NCBI GenBank assembly: GCA_900549415.1
Contig: URNX01000047.1
Coordinates: forward strand, 1 to 24,976
From: an uncultured bacterium
Lineage (GTDB): Bacteria > Verrucomicrobiota > Lentisphaeria > Victivallales > UBA1829
Direction: 5' to 3'
DNA length: 24,976 bases
In this document: positions 1-8,279 of the stretch, piece after piece
Layout: each line of letters begins with the position of its first letter
How positions within the stretch are numbered: position 1 is the first letter of the stretch
Made by a program: the position numbers and the translations under genes
The notes under the pieces: model-generated
The model's database searches: none
Seen by the model: only the letters and a program-made list of their open reading frames with translations
Told to the model about the DNA's origin: nothing

Positions 1-72
1 TTTTTTCAAGCAGAAGACGGCATACGAGATTCCGAAACGTGACTGGAGTTCAGACGTGTGCTCTTCCGATCT
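1..72 (+). other. Illumina P7/TruSeq indexed adapter left on the contig end (artefact)
   Basis: Bases 7-30 match the Illumina P7 flow-cell sequence, 31-38 (TCCGAAAC) are an 8-base index, and 39-72 match the TruSeq read-2 adapter ending in GCTCTTCCGATCT. The index is the reverse complement of GTTTCGGA, which I recall as TruSeq index 21. The leading T run (1-6) fits sequencing past the end of the adapter. Genomic sequence therefore starts at 73. This part should be trimmed before any annotation. Confidence 0.97.
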
Positions 73-73
73 A

Positions 74-2611
74 GTAGCCGGAAACGGACGCCTCATCGAC
101 TGGGAAATATTCAATCAGGCGGGAAAGGGACGCTGCAACAGCTGGTCGCACTTCGCAGTCAAAGCGGAAAAGAACGGCGAAGTGCAAGCCGTCCGGATTC
201 TCAACGGCGATCTCATGAGCGACTTCTCCGGCGAACGCGTCGGACGCAACGCCCTTTTCACCGGCTTCGGCTGGGGTCCCGTTCAGGAAACCCTCTGCGG
301 GCTCCCTCATTTTGCGAACTGTGAACTCAACGGAGAATTTCCCGCGGCGGAGCTCTCGTTCTCCGACCCGGACTTTCCCGCGGACATGACACTTTCCGCC
401 TGGAGCGCATTCGTCCCCGGAGAATCCGATCTCTCCTCCATGCCGGCGGCGATGTTTGAAATCACCTTTGAAAACACCTCATCCGATACGCTCGACTACA
501 CCTGCTCCGCCGTTCTCGCAAACCCGTGGACCTCGCCTGATGCGGACAACCGGGTGGAACGGAACGGAAAGCTCACGAGTCTCGTTCTCCGCAACAATCT
601 TGCGCCCGATGATTTTGAGTGCGGAGAACTCGCCCTCACAACCGATGCGGAAGATCTTTCGTTTCAGGAATACACGTTCCGCGGGGGCTGGTGCGATGCG
701 CTCGAAGTTTACTGGAATGACCTCAATCGGCCCGGACGCTTCCGCAACCGCCGTTATCCGACCCGCGCGCAAGTTGAAATACAGAACGGCTGGCGCAAGG
801 ATCGGCAGGAGCTAGGTCTGCTCGCCGCGCATCTTACGCTCGCGCCGAAGGAGCGCCGCACAATCCGCTTCATCATTTCGTGGTATATCCCGAACCGCCG
901 CAACTCATGGGACAAAGAAGAGGGGCTGCTGACTCTGCTCCGCGAATCCGGCATAAAAGAAAACCGCTGGAAAAACTATTACTCGAAACTCTGCTCCGGC
1001 GCGGCGGATGCGGCGGCAAAGATTTTCGCGGATTTCGATCATATCCGCGAACAGGTCTTCCTCTTCCGCAAAGCTTTGCACGACAGCACGATTCCCGAGG
1101 CGTCGCTCCAGGGCGCGGCGGCAAATCTCGCAGTGCTCATCTCCCCGACCTGCCTGCGCGTCGAAGACGGCACGTTCTGGGGCTGGGAAGGCGTCGGACC
1201 CGAACGCGGCTCCTGCGAAGGAACCTGTCAGCATGTCTGGAACTATGCGCAGGCGCTCTCCCTCCTCTTCCCCGACCTGGAACGCACCATCCGCGAATCC
1301 CAGGCAAAATACGGAATCGATGAAAACGGCGGCTGGCACTTCCGTCTGAAACTCCCCCTCGGAATCAAGGCGAAACCGGCTTGGATGCGTCCCTGCGTGG
1401 ACGGCTCGTTCGGAGAAATCATGAAAATCTACCGCGAATGGAAGATCTCCGGCGACAACGCATGGCTCAAGTCCATCTGGCCGCGCGTCAAACCCGCCAT
1501 GGAATTCGCCTGGAGCCCCGAAAATCCCGACCGCTGGGACCCCGACCGCACGGGCGTGATCTCCGGACGGCAGCATCATACCCTCGACATGGAACTCTTC
1601 GGGCCTTCCGGATGGCTCACCGGACATTACCTCGGAGCCCTCAAGGCGGCCGCCGAAATGGCTCCCGCATGCGGCGATCACGATTTCGGAAAACTCTGCG
1701 CGGAAATCTTTGAAAAAGGACGCCGCCGCGCGGAAGCGACTCTCTTCAACGGAGAATATTACAATCAGAACACCGACATCCATGACAAATCGGTTCTGCT
1801 CCCGCTCCTTCAGGGGAACGAGACGCCGGACAACAATCTCTACTGGGATGAAGAACATGGACAGATCAAGTATCAGATCGGCGACGGCTGTTCCATCGAC
1901 TCCCATCTCGCTCAGTGGTACGCTTCTCTCTACGGGCTCGGCGATCTGTTCGATCCGCAGCGCATCCACACCACGCTGAACTCGATTTACCGCTATAATT
2001 TTCTGCCGTCCATGCGCGGCTTTGCGAACACCTGGCGCAACTTCGCTTTCAACGATGAAGGAGGCTGCATGATCTGCGTCTGGCCCGAAGGACACGAAAA
2101 GCCCGTCATTCCCCTCCCCTACAACTCCGAAGCGATGACCGGTTTCGAGTGGGCGGCGGCGGCGCATCTCGTCATGGTCGGAGAAACGGAAAAAGGGGAA
2201 GAGCTCGCCCGCGCCATCCGCAACCGCTACGACGGAGCAAAGCGCAACCCGTGGAATGAAATCGAATGCGGAAGCAATTATGCGCGCTCCATGGCGTCTT
2301 TCGCGATGCTTCAGGCATACAGCGGATTCCGCTACGACATGACGCGCGGAATGATCGGCTTCCGCCCCGTTTCCGGCGGGGACTTCCGCTGCTTCTGGTC
2401 GCTCGGAACAGTCTGGGGTCTCTATGAGCGCGAAGAAGCCGTTCAGCGTATCCGCATTCTGCACGGAACCGCGGAATTCCGCTCATTCGCCCTCCCGGCG
2501 CAATCGCTCAAACTCAATGGAAACGCCGTTGCCGGAACGTTCCGCGACGGCGAATGGAAAACGGGCGAACCGCTTTCGGTCAAAGCAAAAGACACTCTGG
2601 AATTCCTCTGA
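74..2611 (+). CDS. GH116 family beta-glucosidase (GBA2-like), N-terminus missing at contig end
   Basis: Retaining glycosidase of family GH116, related to human bile-acid beta-glucosidase GBA2 and the Thermoanaerobacterium TxGH116 enzyme. About 845 genuine codons remain. An N-terminal beta-sandwich domain (about the first 300 residues) is followed by an (alpha/alpha)6 barrel with family motifs such as GTCQHVWNYAQAL. The expected nucleophile is the Glu in HHTLDMELFGP (codon 1592-1594). The expected acid/base is the Asp in GDGCSIDSHLAQW (codon 1898-1900). Both are present, so the enzyme looks catalytically intact. The frame is open back into the adapter, and the GTG at 56 lies inside adapter sequence, so it is not a real start. 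The true start and any signal peptide lie off the contig. Substrate is not predictable beyond beta-glucoside or similar. Confidence 0.9.
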   Translation, partial: VAGNGRLIDWEIFNQAGKGRCNSWSHFAVKAEKNGEVQAVRILNGDLMSDFSGERVGRNALFTGFGWGPVQETLCGLPHFANCELNGEFPAAELSFSDPDFPADMTLSAWSAFVPGESDLSSMPAAMFEITFENTSSDTLDYTCSAVLANPWTSPDADNRVERNGKLTSLVLRNNLAPDDFECGELALTTDAEDLSFQEYTFRGGWCDALEVYWNDLNRPGRFRNRRYPTRAQVEIQNGWRKDRQELGLLAAHLTLAPKERRTIRFIISWYIPNRRNSWDKEEGLLTLLRESGIKENRWKNYYSKLCSGAADAAAKIFADFDHIREQVFLFRKALHDSTIPEASLQGAAANLAVLISPTCLRVEDGTFWGWEGVGPERGSCEGTCQHVWNYAQALSLLFPDLERTIRESQAKYGIDENGGWHFRLKLPLGIKAKPAWMRPCVDGSFGEIMKIYREWKISGDNAWLKSIWPRVKPAMEFAWSPENPDRWDPDRTGVISGRQHHTLDMELFGPSGWLTGHYLGALKAAAEMAPACGDHDFGKLCAEIFEKGRRRAEATLFNGEYYNQNTDIHDKSVLLPLLQGNETPDNNLYWDEEHGQIKYQIGDGCSIDSHLAQWYASLYGLGDLFDPQRIHTTLNSIYRYNFLPSMRGFANTWRNFAFNDEGGCMICVWPEGHEKPVIPLPYNSEAMTGFEWAAAAHLVMVGETEKGEELARAIRNRYDGAKRNPWNEIECGSNYARSMASFAMLQAYSGFRYDMTRGMIGFRPVSGGDFRCFWSLGTVWGLYEREEAVQRIRILHGTAEFRSFALPAQSLKLNGNAVAGTFRDGEWKTGEPLSVKAKDTLEFL

Positions 2612-2620
2612 TTCCGTTCG

Positions 2621-2660
2621 CATTTCCGCCGGAATTTGCCCAAATCTTCCGGCGGAAATG
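2621..2660 (+). terminator. Perfect 14-bp hairpin after the GH116 gene
   Basis: Arms 2621-2634 (CATTTCCGCCGGAA) and 2647-2660 (TTCCGGCGGAAATG) are perfectly complementary around a 12-base loop, starting 10 bases after the stop codon. The position suggests transcription termination, but no T-run follows on either strand. It may instead be a 3'-end stabilising or Rho-assisted structure. Confidence 0.4.
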
Positions 2661-2752
2661 AACAAACATTCCTGCTGACGGTCTAAAAGTTTGTGTTTTT
2701 ATTCATTTTAAACTTGCCTTTCCAGATTTCAGGCGTAAAGTAGGGGGGAAAC

Positions 2753-5188
2753 ATGAACCAGAACCAACCGAGAGGAAATAATATGCAGGACTCTCTTGAC
2801 ATTATGCTGCCGGAACGCATGCGCATTCTGGCTCTGCCGCTTGCGGGGACCCTCGTGTTCCCGTATGCACTGACGCCGCTCGTGATTGACGGCGAACCTT
2901 CAATCGAACTCGTTACCCGTGTTGCAAACAGCACAGAAAAACTCATTGCGCTCTTCCCCGAAATTCCGGAGGAAGAAGATAAGGAAAACACTCTTCCTCC
3001 CTCAGAAGTTGAAACGTTCATGATGGACGGCAAAAAGCTTTCCGAAATCGGAGTCGCCGGACGCATTGTGAAGCACGTCAAGTTTCCCGACGGAACCGAC
3101 CGGGTATTGATCCGCGGGCTCACCCGCATCCGTTTCCGGGAATTTCATCCGGAAGATCATTCCGTGGAAGTCGCCCGCATTCCAAAAGCGGAAAACGACT
3201 CTGTGGAAGTCTCCGCAATGATCAAAAATGCGGTCAAACAGTTCCAGGAAATCATCTCCTTCTCGCCGAACTTTCCGGAAGAACTCAAAGTTGCCGTGCT
3301 CAATCTGCAGGACAACGAACGGATCGTGGATCTGATTGCGGATACCGTGAACATCTCCTATTCGGAAAAACTTGTCATTCTCACTCTGGAAGATCTCCAG
3401 GAGCGTTTGCAGTTCCTGACAATTCTTCTGAACCGCGAAGTCGAAGTGCTGAAGCTCGGTTCGGAAATCCAGTCTCAAGTGCATAATGCGCTCGGGAAAT
3501 CCCAGCGGGAATTCTTCCTCCGCGAACAGCTTCGGACCATCAAGGAGGAACTCGGCGAAGATACCAAGAATCCCGACATCACAGCATTTGAACAGCGTCT
3601 CGCCAAACTCAAAGCTCCGGAAAACGTCACCGAAACGGTTAAAAAAGAGCTCGACCGTCTCGCAATGATTCCGCAGTCGGCAGGCGAATACACGGTCGCG
3701 TACAACTACATCGACTGGATTCTCTCGCTTCCGTGGCAAACCTACACGGAAGACCGCCTCGACGTCTCCGAAGCGGAACGGATTCTCAACAAGGATCACT
3801 ACGGGCTCAAGGATGTGAAGGAGCGGATTCTTGAATTTCTCTCTGTCCTTCAGCTCAAGAAAGACAAAAAATCGCCGATTCTCTGCTTCGCCGGCCCTCC
3901 GGGAGTGGGCAAGACCTCGCTCGGAAAATCCATTGCAAACGCAATGGGACGCAAGTTCGTCCGCATGTCTCTCGGCGGCATGAAAGATGAAGCGGAAATC
4001 CGCGGACACCGCCGCACCTATCTCGGCGCGCTCCCCGGCCGCATCCTTCAGGGACTCAAGAAGGCCGGTGTTTCCAACCCGGTGTTCATGCTCGACGAAA
4101 TCGATAAAATCGGCTCGGATTTCCGCGGCGATCCCGCCTCCGCGCTTCTCGAAGTGCTCGACCCGCAGCAGAACAGCGCCTTCAACGATCATTTCCTTGA
4201 ACTGGATTACGACCTGAGTTCCGTCATGTTCATCGCCACGGCGAATATGCTCGACACAATACCCGCGCCGCTGCTGGACCGCATGGACATCATCACCCTC
4301 CCCGGATACACGCCGTATGAAAAACGCCAGATTGCGCGGAAATACCTCGTGCCACGGCAGATCAAGGAAAACGGTCTCGACGGCGTCAAAATCACCTTCC
4401 CGCTGAAGTCGATCGACCGCATCATCAACTCCTACACGCGCGAAGCGGGCGTCCGCTCGCTCGAACGCACCATCGGAACTGTGCTCCGCAAGGTGGCGAA
4501 GAAGGTTGTCGAGAAAAAATTCAATCCGGATGAAGATTCGGAAATCACGGTTGAAGCCATCCACAAATACCTCGGAGCTCCGCGCTTCCTTGCGGATGAA
4601 GTCTCCGCAAAACCGGAGATCGGCGTCGCCAACGGCATGGCATGGACCAGCGTCGGCGGAACAACACTCCAGGTCGAAACACTGAAGATGAGCGGGAAAG
4701 GCGATCTCAAACTCACCGGCTCCCTCGGCGACGTCATGAAGGAAAGCGCACTAGCCGCCTTCAGCTTCATCCGCAGCCGCGCCGATGAATTCGGCATCGA
4801 TCCGGAAGTCTTCCGGAAAAACGACTTCCATATTCATGTTCCCGATGGGGCAACGCCCAAAGACGGTCCCTCCGCCGGCGTGACGCTCGCAACGGCAGTC
4901 TTTTCGCTCCTGACCGGGAAGCCCGTCCGCAACGACTTCGCCATGACCGGAGAAATCACTCTGCGCGGGCGCATCACCGCCGTCGGCGGAATCAAGGAGA
5001 AAGTGATCGGAGCGCTCCGTGCTGGCGTCAAAAATATTATTCTTCCCGCAGAGAACCACAAGGATCTGGAAGACATTCCCGATGAAGTGCGCGAAAAACT
5101 GACATTCCACTTTGTCTCGGATGTTACTCAGGCATGGAAACTCGCCGTCATCGGCTACGGCAAAGAAAAAGGAAAAACCGGAAAATGA
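2753..5188 (+). CDS. lon: ATP-dependent Lon protease
   Basis: Cytoplasmic AAA+ serine protease for misfolded and regulatory proteins. At 811 aa it is close to the usual Lon length. The N-terminal substrate-recognition domain spans about residues 22-215. The AAA+ module has Walker A GPPGVGKT at 381-388 and Walker B around VFMLDEIDK. The C-terminal protease domain carries the Ser-Lys dyad: Ser707 in DGPSAG and Lys750 in GIKEK, the same 43-residue spacing as E. coli S679/K722. Two starts are possible. ATG 2753 is preceded by a six-G run 4 bases upstream. In-frame ATG 2783 (residue 11) is preceded by AGAGGA with a 6-base gap, and that is the better ribosome-binding site. A weak promoter-like pair (TTGCCT, 16 bases, TAAAGT near 2736-2741) would favour 2783. 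The stop overlaps the next gene's start (ATGA). Confidence 0.97.
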   Translation: MNQNQPRGNNMQDSLDIMLPERMRILALPLAGTLVFPYALTPLVIDGEPSIELVTRVANSTEKLIALFPEIPEEEDKENTLPPSEVETFMMDGKKLSEIGVAGRIVKHVKFPDGTDRVLIRGLTRIRFREFHPEDHSVEVARIPKAENDSVEVSAMIKNAVKQFQEIISFSPNFPEELKVAVLNLQDNERIVDLIADTVNISYSEKLVILTLEDLQERLQFLTILLNREVEVLKLGSEIQSQVHNALGKSQREFFLREQLRTIKEELGEDTKNPDITAFEQRLAKLKAPENVTETVKKELDRLAMIPQSAGEYTVAYNYIDWILSLPWQTYTEDRLDVSEAERILNKDHYGLKDVKERILEFLSVLQLKKDKKSPILCFAGPPGVGKTSLGKSIANAMGRKFVRMSLGGMKDEAEIRGHRRTYLGALPGRILQGLKKAGVSNPVFMLDEIDKIGSDFRGDPASALLEVLDPQQNSAFNDHFLELDYDLSSVMFIATANMLDTIPAPLLDRMDIITLPGYTPYEKRQIARKYLVPRQIKENGLDGVKITFPLKSIDRIINSYTREAGVRSLERTIGTVLRKVAKKVVEKKFNPDEDSEITVEAIHKYLGAPRFLADEVSAKPEIGVANGMAWTSVGGTTLQVETLKMSGKGDLKLTGSLGDVMKESALAAFSFIRSRADEFGIDPEVFRKNDFHIHVPDGATPKDGPSAGVTLATAVFSLLTGKPVRNDFAMTGEITLRGRITAVGGIKEKVIGALRAGVKNIILPAENHKDLEDIPDEVREKLTFHFVSDVTQAWKLAVIGYGKEKGKTGK

Positions 5189-5901
5189 AACGGATTCTTC
5201 TTCTGATTCTTTTCGCATCCGCACTCTGCGGCACATTCGCCGCAGAAAAGAAACAGCCGGATGCGCAGACATTTATCAATATCGTCCGCACACCGCCGGG
5301 ACGTCAGAGCTGGGGACTGCTTGTGGGCACCGCCACGCACCGGCGCCGCGGAGCCGCAACAGTCGAAGCGCCGATCCGCTTCGCCGTTCTCTTCTCCCCG
5401 GCGCAGACCATTGCGCAGATCATATTCAACAAAACGGAAATCTACGATGTTTCGCAGGCGTACAAAGCGCCGTATGCCTCCACGCTTGATATGCGCGGAA
5501 ATGAAAAACAGACTCTGAAAGACTTCGGTCTGCGCCCGGAAGACCTGACAATGAATTTCATCTTCTGGCCGTTCAAACGCGAGCTCGAAGCAGATTCCAT
5601 CCGCGGTGTCGGCTGCCGCGTCATGGTGTTTGAATCTCCCGCCGGACAGGAGAGTGTGAAGGTTTATATCGCGCGCGATTATTATGCTCCGCTGAAAGTC
5701 GAATGGTTCAACACACCTGCAGACAAGATGGGAGATACGCCGTTCCGTTCGCTCGAAGTGACCTCGTTCAGCAAGAGCGGCGATCTCTGGGTTGTCGGCG
5801 CTCTCTCGCTGTTCGGACCCGGCTGGCGCACCGTTGTCAAATTTCCCGATACCAAAGCCGGACTCACCAAAGACGGCGTTGTCAAAGAGCTGTTCCGCTG
5901 A
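5185..5901 (+). CDS. Secreted LolA-like / outer-membrane lipoprotein-sorting-like protein
   Basis: A 238-residue protein with a clear signal peptide (MKRILLLILFASALCGTFA, cleavage near residues 19-20), so probably periplasmic. The rest is beta-rich. It follows the pattern of LolA-like half-barrel proteins: an early strand region, a FIFWPFKREL segment, then VKVYIARDYYAPLKVEW and a final strand with a residual helix. That pattern is shared by proteins annotated as outer membrane lipoprotein-sorting protein. The assignment is fold-level and moderately sure; I see no diagnostic catalytic motif. I chose ATG 5185 because the signal peptide begins there and it overlaps the lon stop by four bases, giving translational coupling. 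An upstream in-frame extension to 5134 lies entirely inside lon and would bury the signal peptide. Confidence 0.65.
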   Translation: MKRILLLILFASALCGTFAAEKKQPDAQTFINIVRTPPGRQSWGLLVGTATHRRRGAATVEAPIRFAVLFSPAQTIAQIIFNKTEIYDVSQAYKAPYASTLDMRGNEKQTLKDFGLRPEDLTMNFIFWPFKRELEADSIRGVGCRVMVFESPAGQESVKVYIARDYYAPLKVEWFNTPADKMGDTPFRSLEVTSFSKSGDLWVVGALSLFGPGWRTVVKFPDTKAGLTKDGVVKELFR

Positions 5902-5920
5902 AACAGCTGAATTTATTTTT
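5888..5920 (+). terminator. Probable intrinsic terminator of the lon operon
   Basis: Arms AGCTGTT (5888-5894) and AACAGCT (5902-5908) form a 7-bp stem with a 7-base loop that includes the stop codon of the LolA-like gene. A T-rich tract (ATTTATTTTT, 5911-5920) follows. It sits in the 11-base gap between two convergent genes, where a plus-strand terminator is expected. The opposite direction has only a short T run (CTTTG). Confidence 0.5.
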
Positions 5921-7679
5921 CCGTCCGGATTCTCGCAAGCAGTTCATACGGCAGCGGGATTCCGGCGGAAACGGTTCGTCCGTACTCGCGCTGAAGATCC
6001 GCAACCGCGCTCACCGCTCCGCTCAACTCAATATGAAACACACCGTCAGCCGGATAAGGCAGACGGAATGAAACAAACGCCATCCGTCCCGTCTGAAGCC
6101 CGGCAAGATTCTGCCGCACACCATTCACTGCAATGAACGCGGGCGGATACTCCGAAGTCTTCATAAGAGCAATCGAAAACACCACATTTCCGGAAATTCC
6201 CTGCGCGGCGAAACGTTTTGCAAATGAATCGCCTTTCACCGCATTCCAGCCGCTGAACGAGACGGAACCATGGTCGTAAAACATCTGTGTTCCATCCGGA
6301 TAATCCACACGAACGCCAGACGGACGCACCGCGCGCATCACCGCAGCTTCGCAAGTCTCGCGATAGATATCATACCCCGGATAGACGACAAAGAACGCAA
6401 GCAGCAGCGCAGAACCGTTGTAAAGCAGCAGCGTTTTATACCGTTTTGCCCGGAAATTCCGCAGGAGAATCGCTATGAAAAGGGCTCCCGCGACCGCAAA
6501 CCAGCCAAATGAAGGAATGCGGAAGCGTCCGAGGTTGTAGAATCCCGCAGTCGCCAGCCAGTAGAGAACCGGGAAGAAGAGAAACACGACCACTGCGGCA
6601 TGGCGTCTTTTCACAATTGCGCAAGTCAGAATTCCGGCGAAGGCGAACACGAGAAGCATGCCCGATGGAATCAGCGGAACCGCATTCAGAAGCGGACTCC
6701 GCGTCCGGCTGAACTGCGGATTGATGTTGTTCGGAATATCATAATGGTTCCAGTAAAGGAAACATTTGCGGAAAGTCAGTTCCGCATACGCGAGCGGCTC
6801 CCGTACAGCCCAGTCCAGAATGCGCAGGGGAACGGAACGCTCCTTCGCGCCGTTGGTCCAGATATTGAATGAGTCGGGATATTCGAGTCCGCCCGGAGGC
6901 GCTTCGGGCGTGTTGCCGAGCGCCAGAACCGCACTGCCCGCAGTGCTCGGTCCGCTGAGCCGTCCCTCATGAATGGAATTCACCGCGATGAACGGAATCT
7001 GGGGCAGCCAGGTTCCGAGCAGGATCATCAGAACGGAGAGCGCAAAACGCTTTTTGGCGGCATTCCGGATTTTCCGTTCGCCGAACCAGCAGGCAAGCAG
7101 GAGCGGAAGAAGAAATATCAGCGCGTTGCCGCGCGAAAGAATCGCAAAGGAGAGCACGGCGCCCGCGGCGAACCAGCGGAGAAGTCCTCCCTTGCGCATG
7201 GCAAGCAGAGTCAGGAATGAAAGCAGGGAAAACCAGCAGAGCTGCGATACAGCAATCAGGCGGTACGGCGTGTAGAGAACCGCAATCGAGGAAAAAGCAA
7301 GGAGCAGTCCAGCAATCACGCCCGCGCGCTTTCCGCCGAGCATCCATGCGGTGAGTGTTGTAAACCAGACCGCCGCAGCGCCGCAGAGCGACTGCGCAAA
7401 CACAATCATGAAACCGGATGGACCGGTCAGGCTCTGGATCAGCGGAAGGAATACGGAATAATAGAACGGCTGATAGTAAAAAACATCGGGAAACGAGCCG
7501 TTGAGAATCTGTTCGGAAAGCGTCCGGTAAGTCGCCATGTCCGTCGATGACGGCGGAGCGAAGGCGGAGGGATCATTTGCCAGAAGCTGAAGTCCTGCGA
7601 TCATGCGCAGGAGAAACGCGCCGGCGGCAAACGCCGCCGGCAGATAAAAAGAGGCACGTTTGTAAAACGCGGTTCTCAT
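5913..7679 (-). CDS. GT39/ArnT-like polytopic membrane glycosyltransferase
   Basis: A 588-residue integral membrane protein resembling PMT_2/ArnT-type glycosyltransferases, which move sugars from polyprenyl-phosphate donors onto lipid or protein acceptors on the outer side of the inner membrane. A first membrane segment (about residues 10-30) is followed by a loop with acidic residue and aromatics (SSTDMATYRTLSEQI ... YYQPFYY). That loop is typical of the catalytic first periplasmic loop in this superfamily. About ten further hydrophobic helices run to about residue 430. The last ~150 residues are soluble and beta-rich. Start ATG 7679 lies only 3 bases after the frr stop, so it is co-transcribed with pyrH-frr. 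Acceptor and donor cannot be told from sequence. The C-terminal domain is not one I recognise. Confidence 0.75.
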   Translation of the reverse strand: MRTAFYKRASFYLPAAFAAGAFLLRMIAGLQLLANDPSAFAPPSSTDMATYRTLSEQILNGSFPDVFYYQPFYYSVFLPLIQSLTGPSGFMIVFAQSLCGAAAVWFTTLTAWMLGGKRAGVIAGLLLAFSSIAVLYTPYRLIAVSQLCWFSLLSFLTLLAMRKGGLLRWFAAGAVLSFAILSRGNALIFLLPLLLACWFGERKIRNAAKKRFALSVLMILLGTWLPQIPFIAVNSIHEGRLSGPSTAGSAVLALGNTPEAPPGGLEYPDSFNIWTNGAKERSVPLRILDWAVREPLAYAELTFRKCFLYWNHYDIPNNINPQFSRTRSPLLNAVPLIPSGMLLVFAFAGILTCAIVKRRHAAVVVFLFFPVLYWLATAGFYNLGRFRIPSFGWFAVAGALFIAILLRNFRAKRYKTLLLYNGSALLLAFFVVYPGYDIYRETCEAAVMRAVRPSGVRVDYPDGTQMFYDHGSVSFSGWNAVKGDSFAKRFAAQGISGNVVFSIALMKTSEYPPAFIAVNGVRQNLAGLQTGRMAFVSFRLPYPADGVFHIELSGAVSAVADLQREYGRTVSAGIPLPYELLARIRTEK

Positions 7680-7682
7680 GAC

Positions 7683-8249
7683 TTAGAACGCCATGAGTTC
7701 TTTCTCTTTTTCTTCCATCAGAACATCAATGTTCGCAATGTTCTTGTCGGTGACTTTCTGGATCTTCTCCAGCATGTCCTTGAGTTCGTCTTCGGTGAGC
7801 TCGGAAGCCTTCTGCGCCTTCTTGGCGGCTTCGTTGGCGTCACGGCGGATGTTGCGGACGGCAACGCGGGCTTCTTCGGCGCGGGTCTTGACCTGCTTGC
7901 CGAGAGTCTGGCGGCGTTCCTGGGAGAGCGGGGGAATCGGAAGACGAATGACGCGTCCGTCGCTGACCGGGGAAATTCCGAGGTTGGATTCCTGAATTGC
8001 CTTTTCAATCAGCTTGACCGCGCTCTGATCCCACGGCTGAATGGTGATGAGACGCGCTTCCGGAGTGGCGATTCCGGCGATGTCGCGGATTCTGGATTTT
8101 GCTCCGTAGTATTCCACGGTGATGTTCTCGACGAGCGCGGGAGAGGCTTTGCCAGTGCGGATTGCGGCGAAGTCGGTCTTCATCGCTTCCTGAGCCTTCT
8201 GCATGTTCTCTTCCATCTCGTCGACGAGCAGTAACATTTCGTCTGTCAT
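7683..8249 (-). CDS. frr: Ribosome recycling factor
   Basis: RRF releases ribosomes from mRNA after termination, together with EF-G. The 188-residue length matches the family (about 185). The conserved N-terminal segment (AAIRTGKASPALVENITVEYYG), the central ITIQPWDQSAVKLIEKAI segment and the helical LPIPPLSQERR/RNIRRDANE region are all present. The start ATG is preceded by CAGGAG with an 8-base gap. It lies 30 bases downstream of pyrH, the usual gene order in many bacteria, and 3 bases upstream of the GT39 gene. Confidence 0.97.
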   Translation of the reverse strand: MTDEMLLLVDEMEENMQKAQEAMKTDFAAIRTGKASPALVENITVEYYGAKSRIRDIAGIATPEARLITIQPWDQSAVKLIEKAIQESNLGISPVSDGRVIRLPIPPLSQERRQTLGKQVKTRAEEARVAVRNIRRDANEAAKKAQKASELTEDELKDMLEKIQKVTDKNIANIDVLMEEKEKELMAF

Positions 8250-8279
8250 TTTGTACTCCTGTTTGGTATTTTTAAAGAT

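Noticed and set aside
905..2464. 519-codon open frame on the minus strand inside the GH116 gene
   Set aside because: It is antisense to a gene with clear family motifs. Its translation is low-complexity and motif-free, and GC-rich codon bias commonly leaves such shadow frames open.
3002..4564. 520-codon minus-strand frame inside lon
   Set aside because: A shadow of lon's codon bias with no recognisable domain and no ribosome-binding site that stands out.
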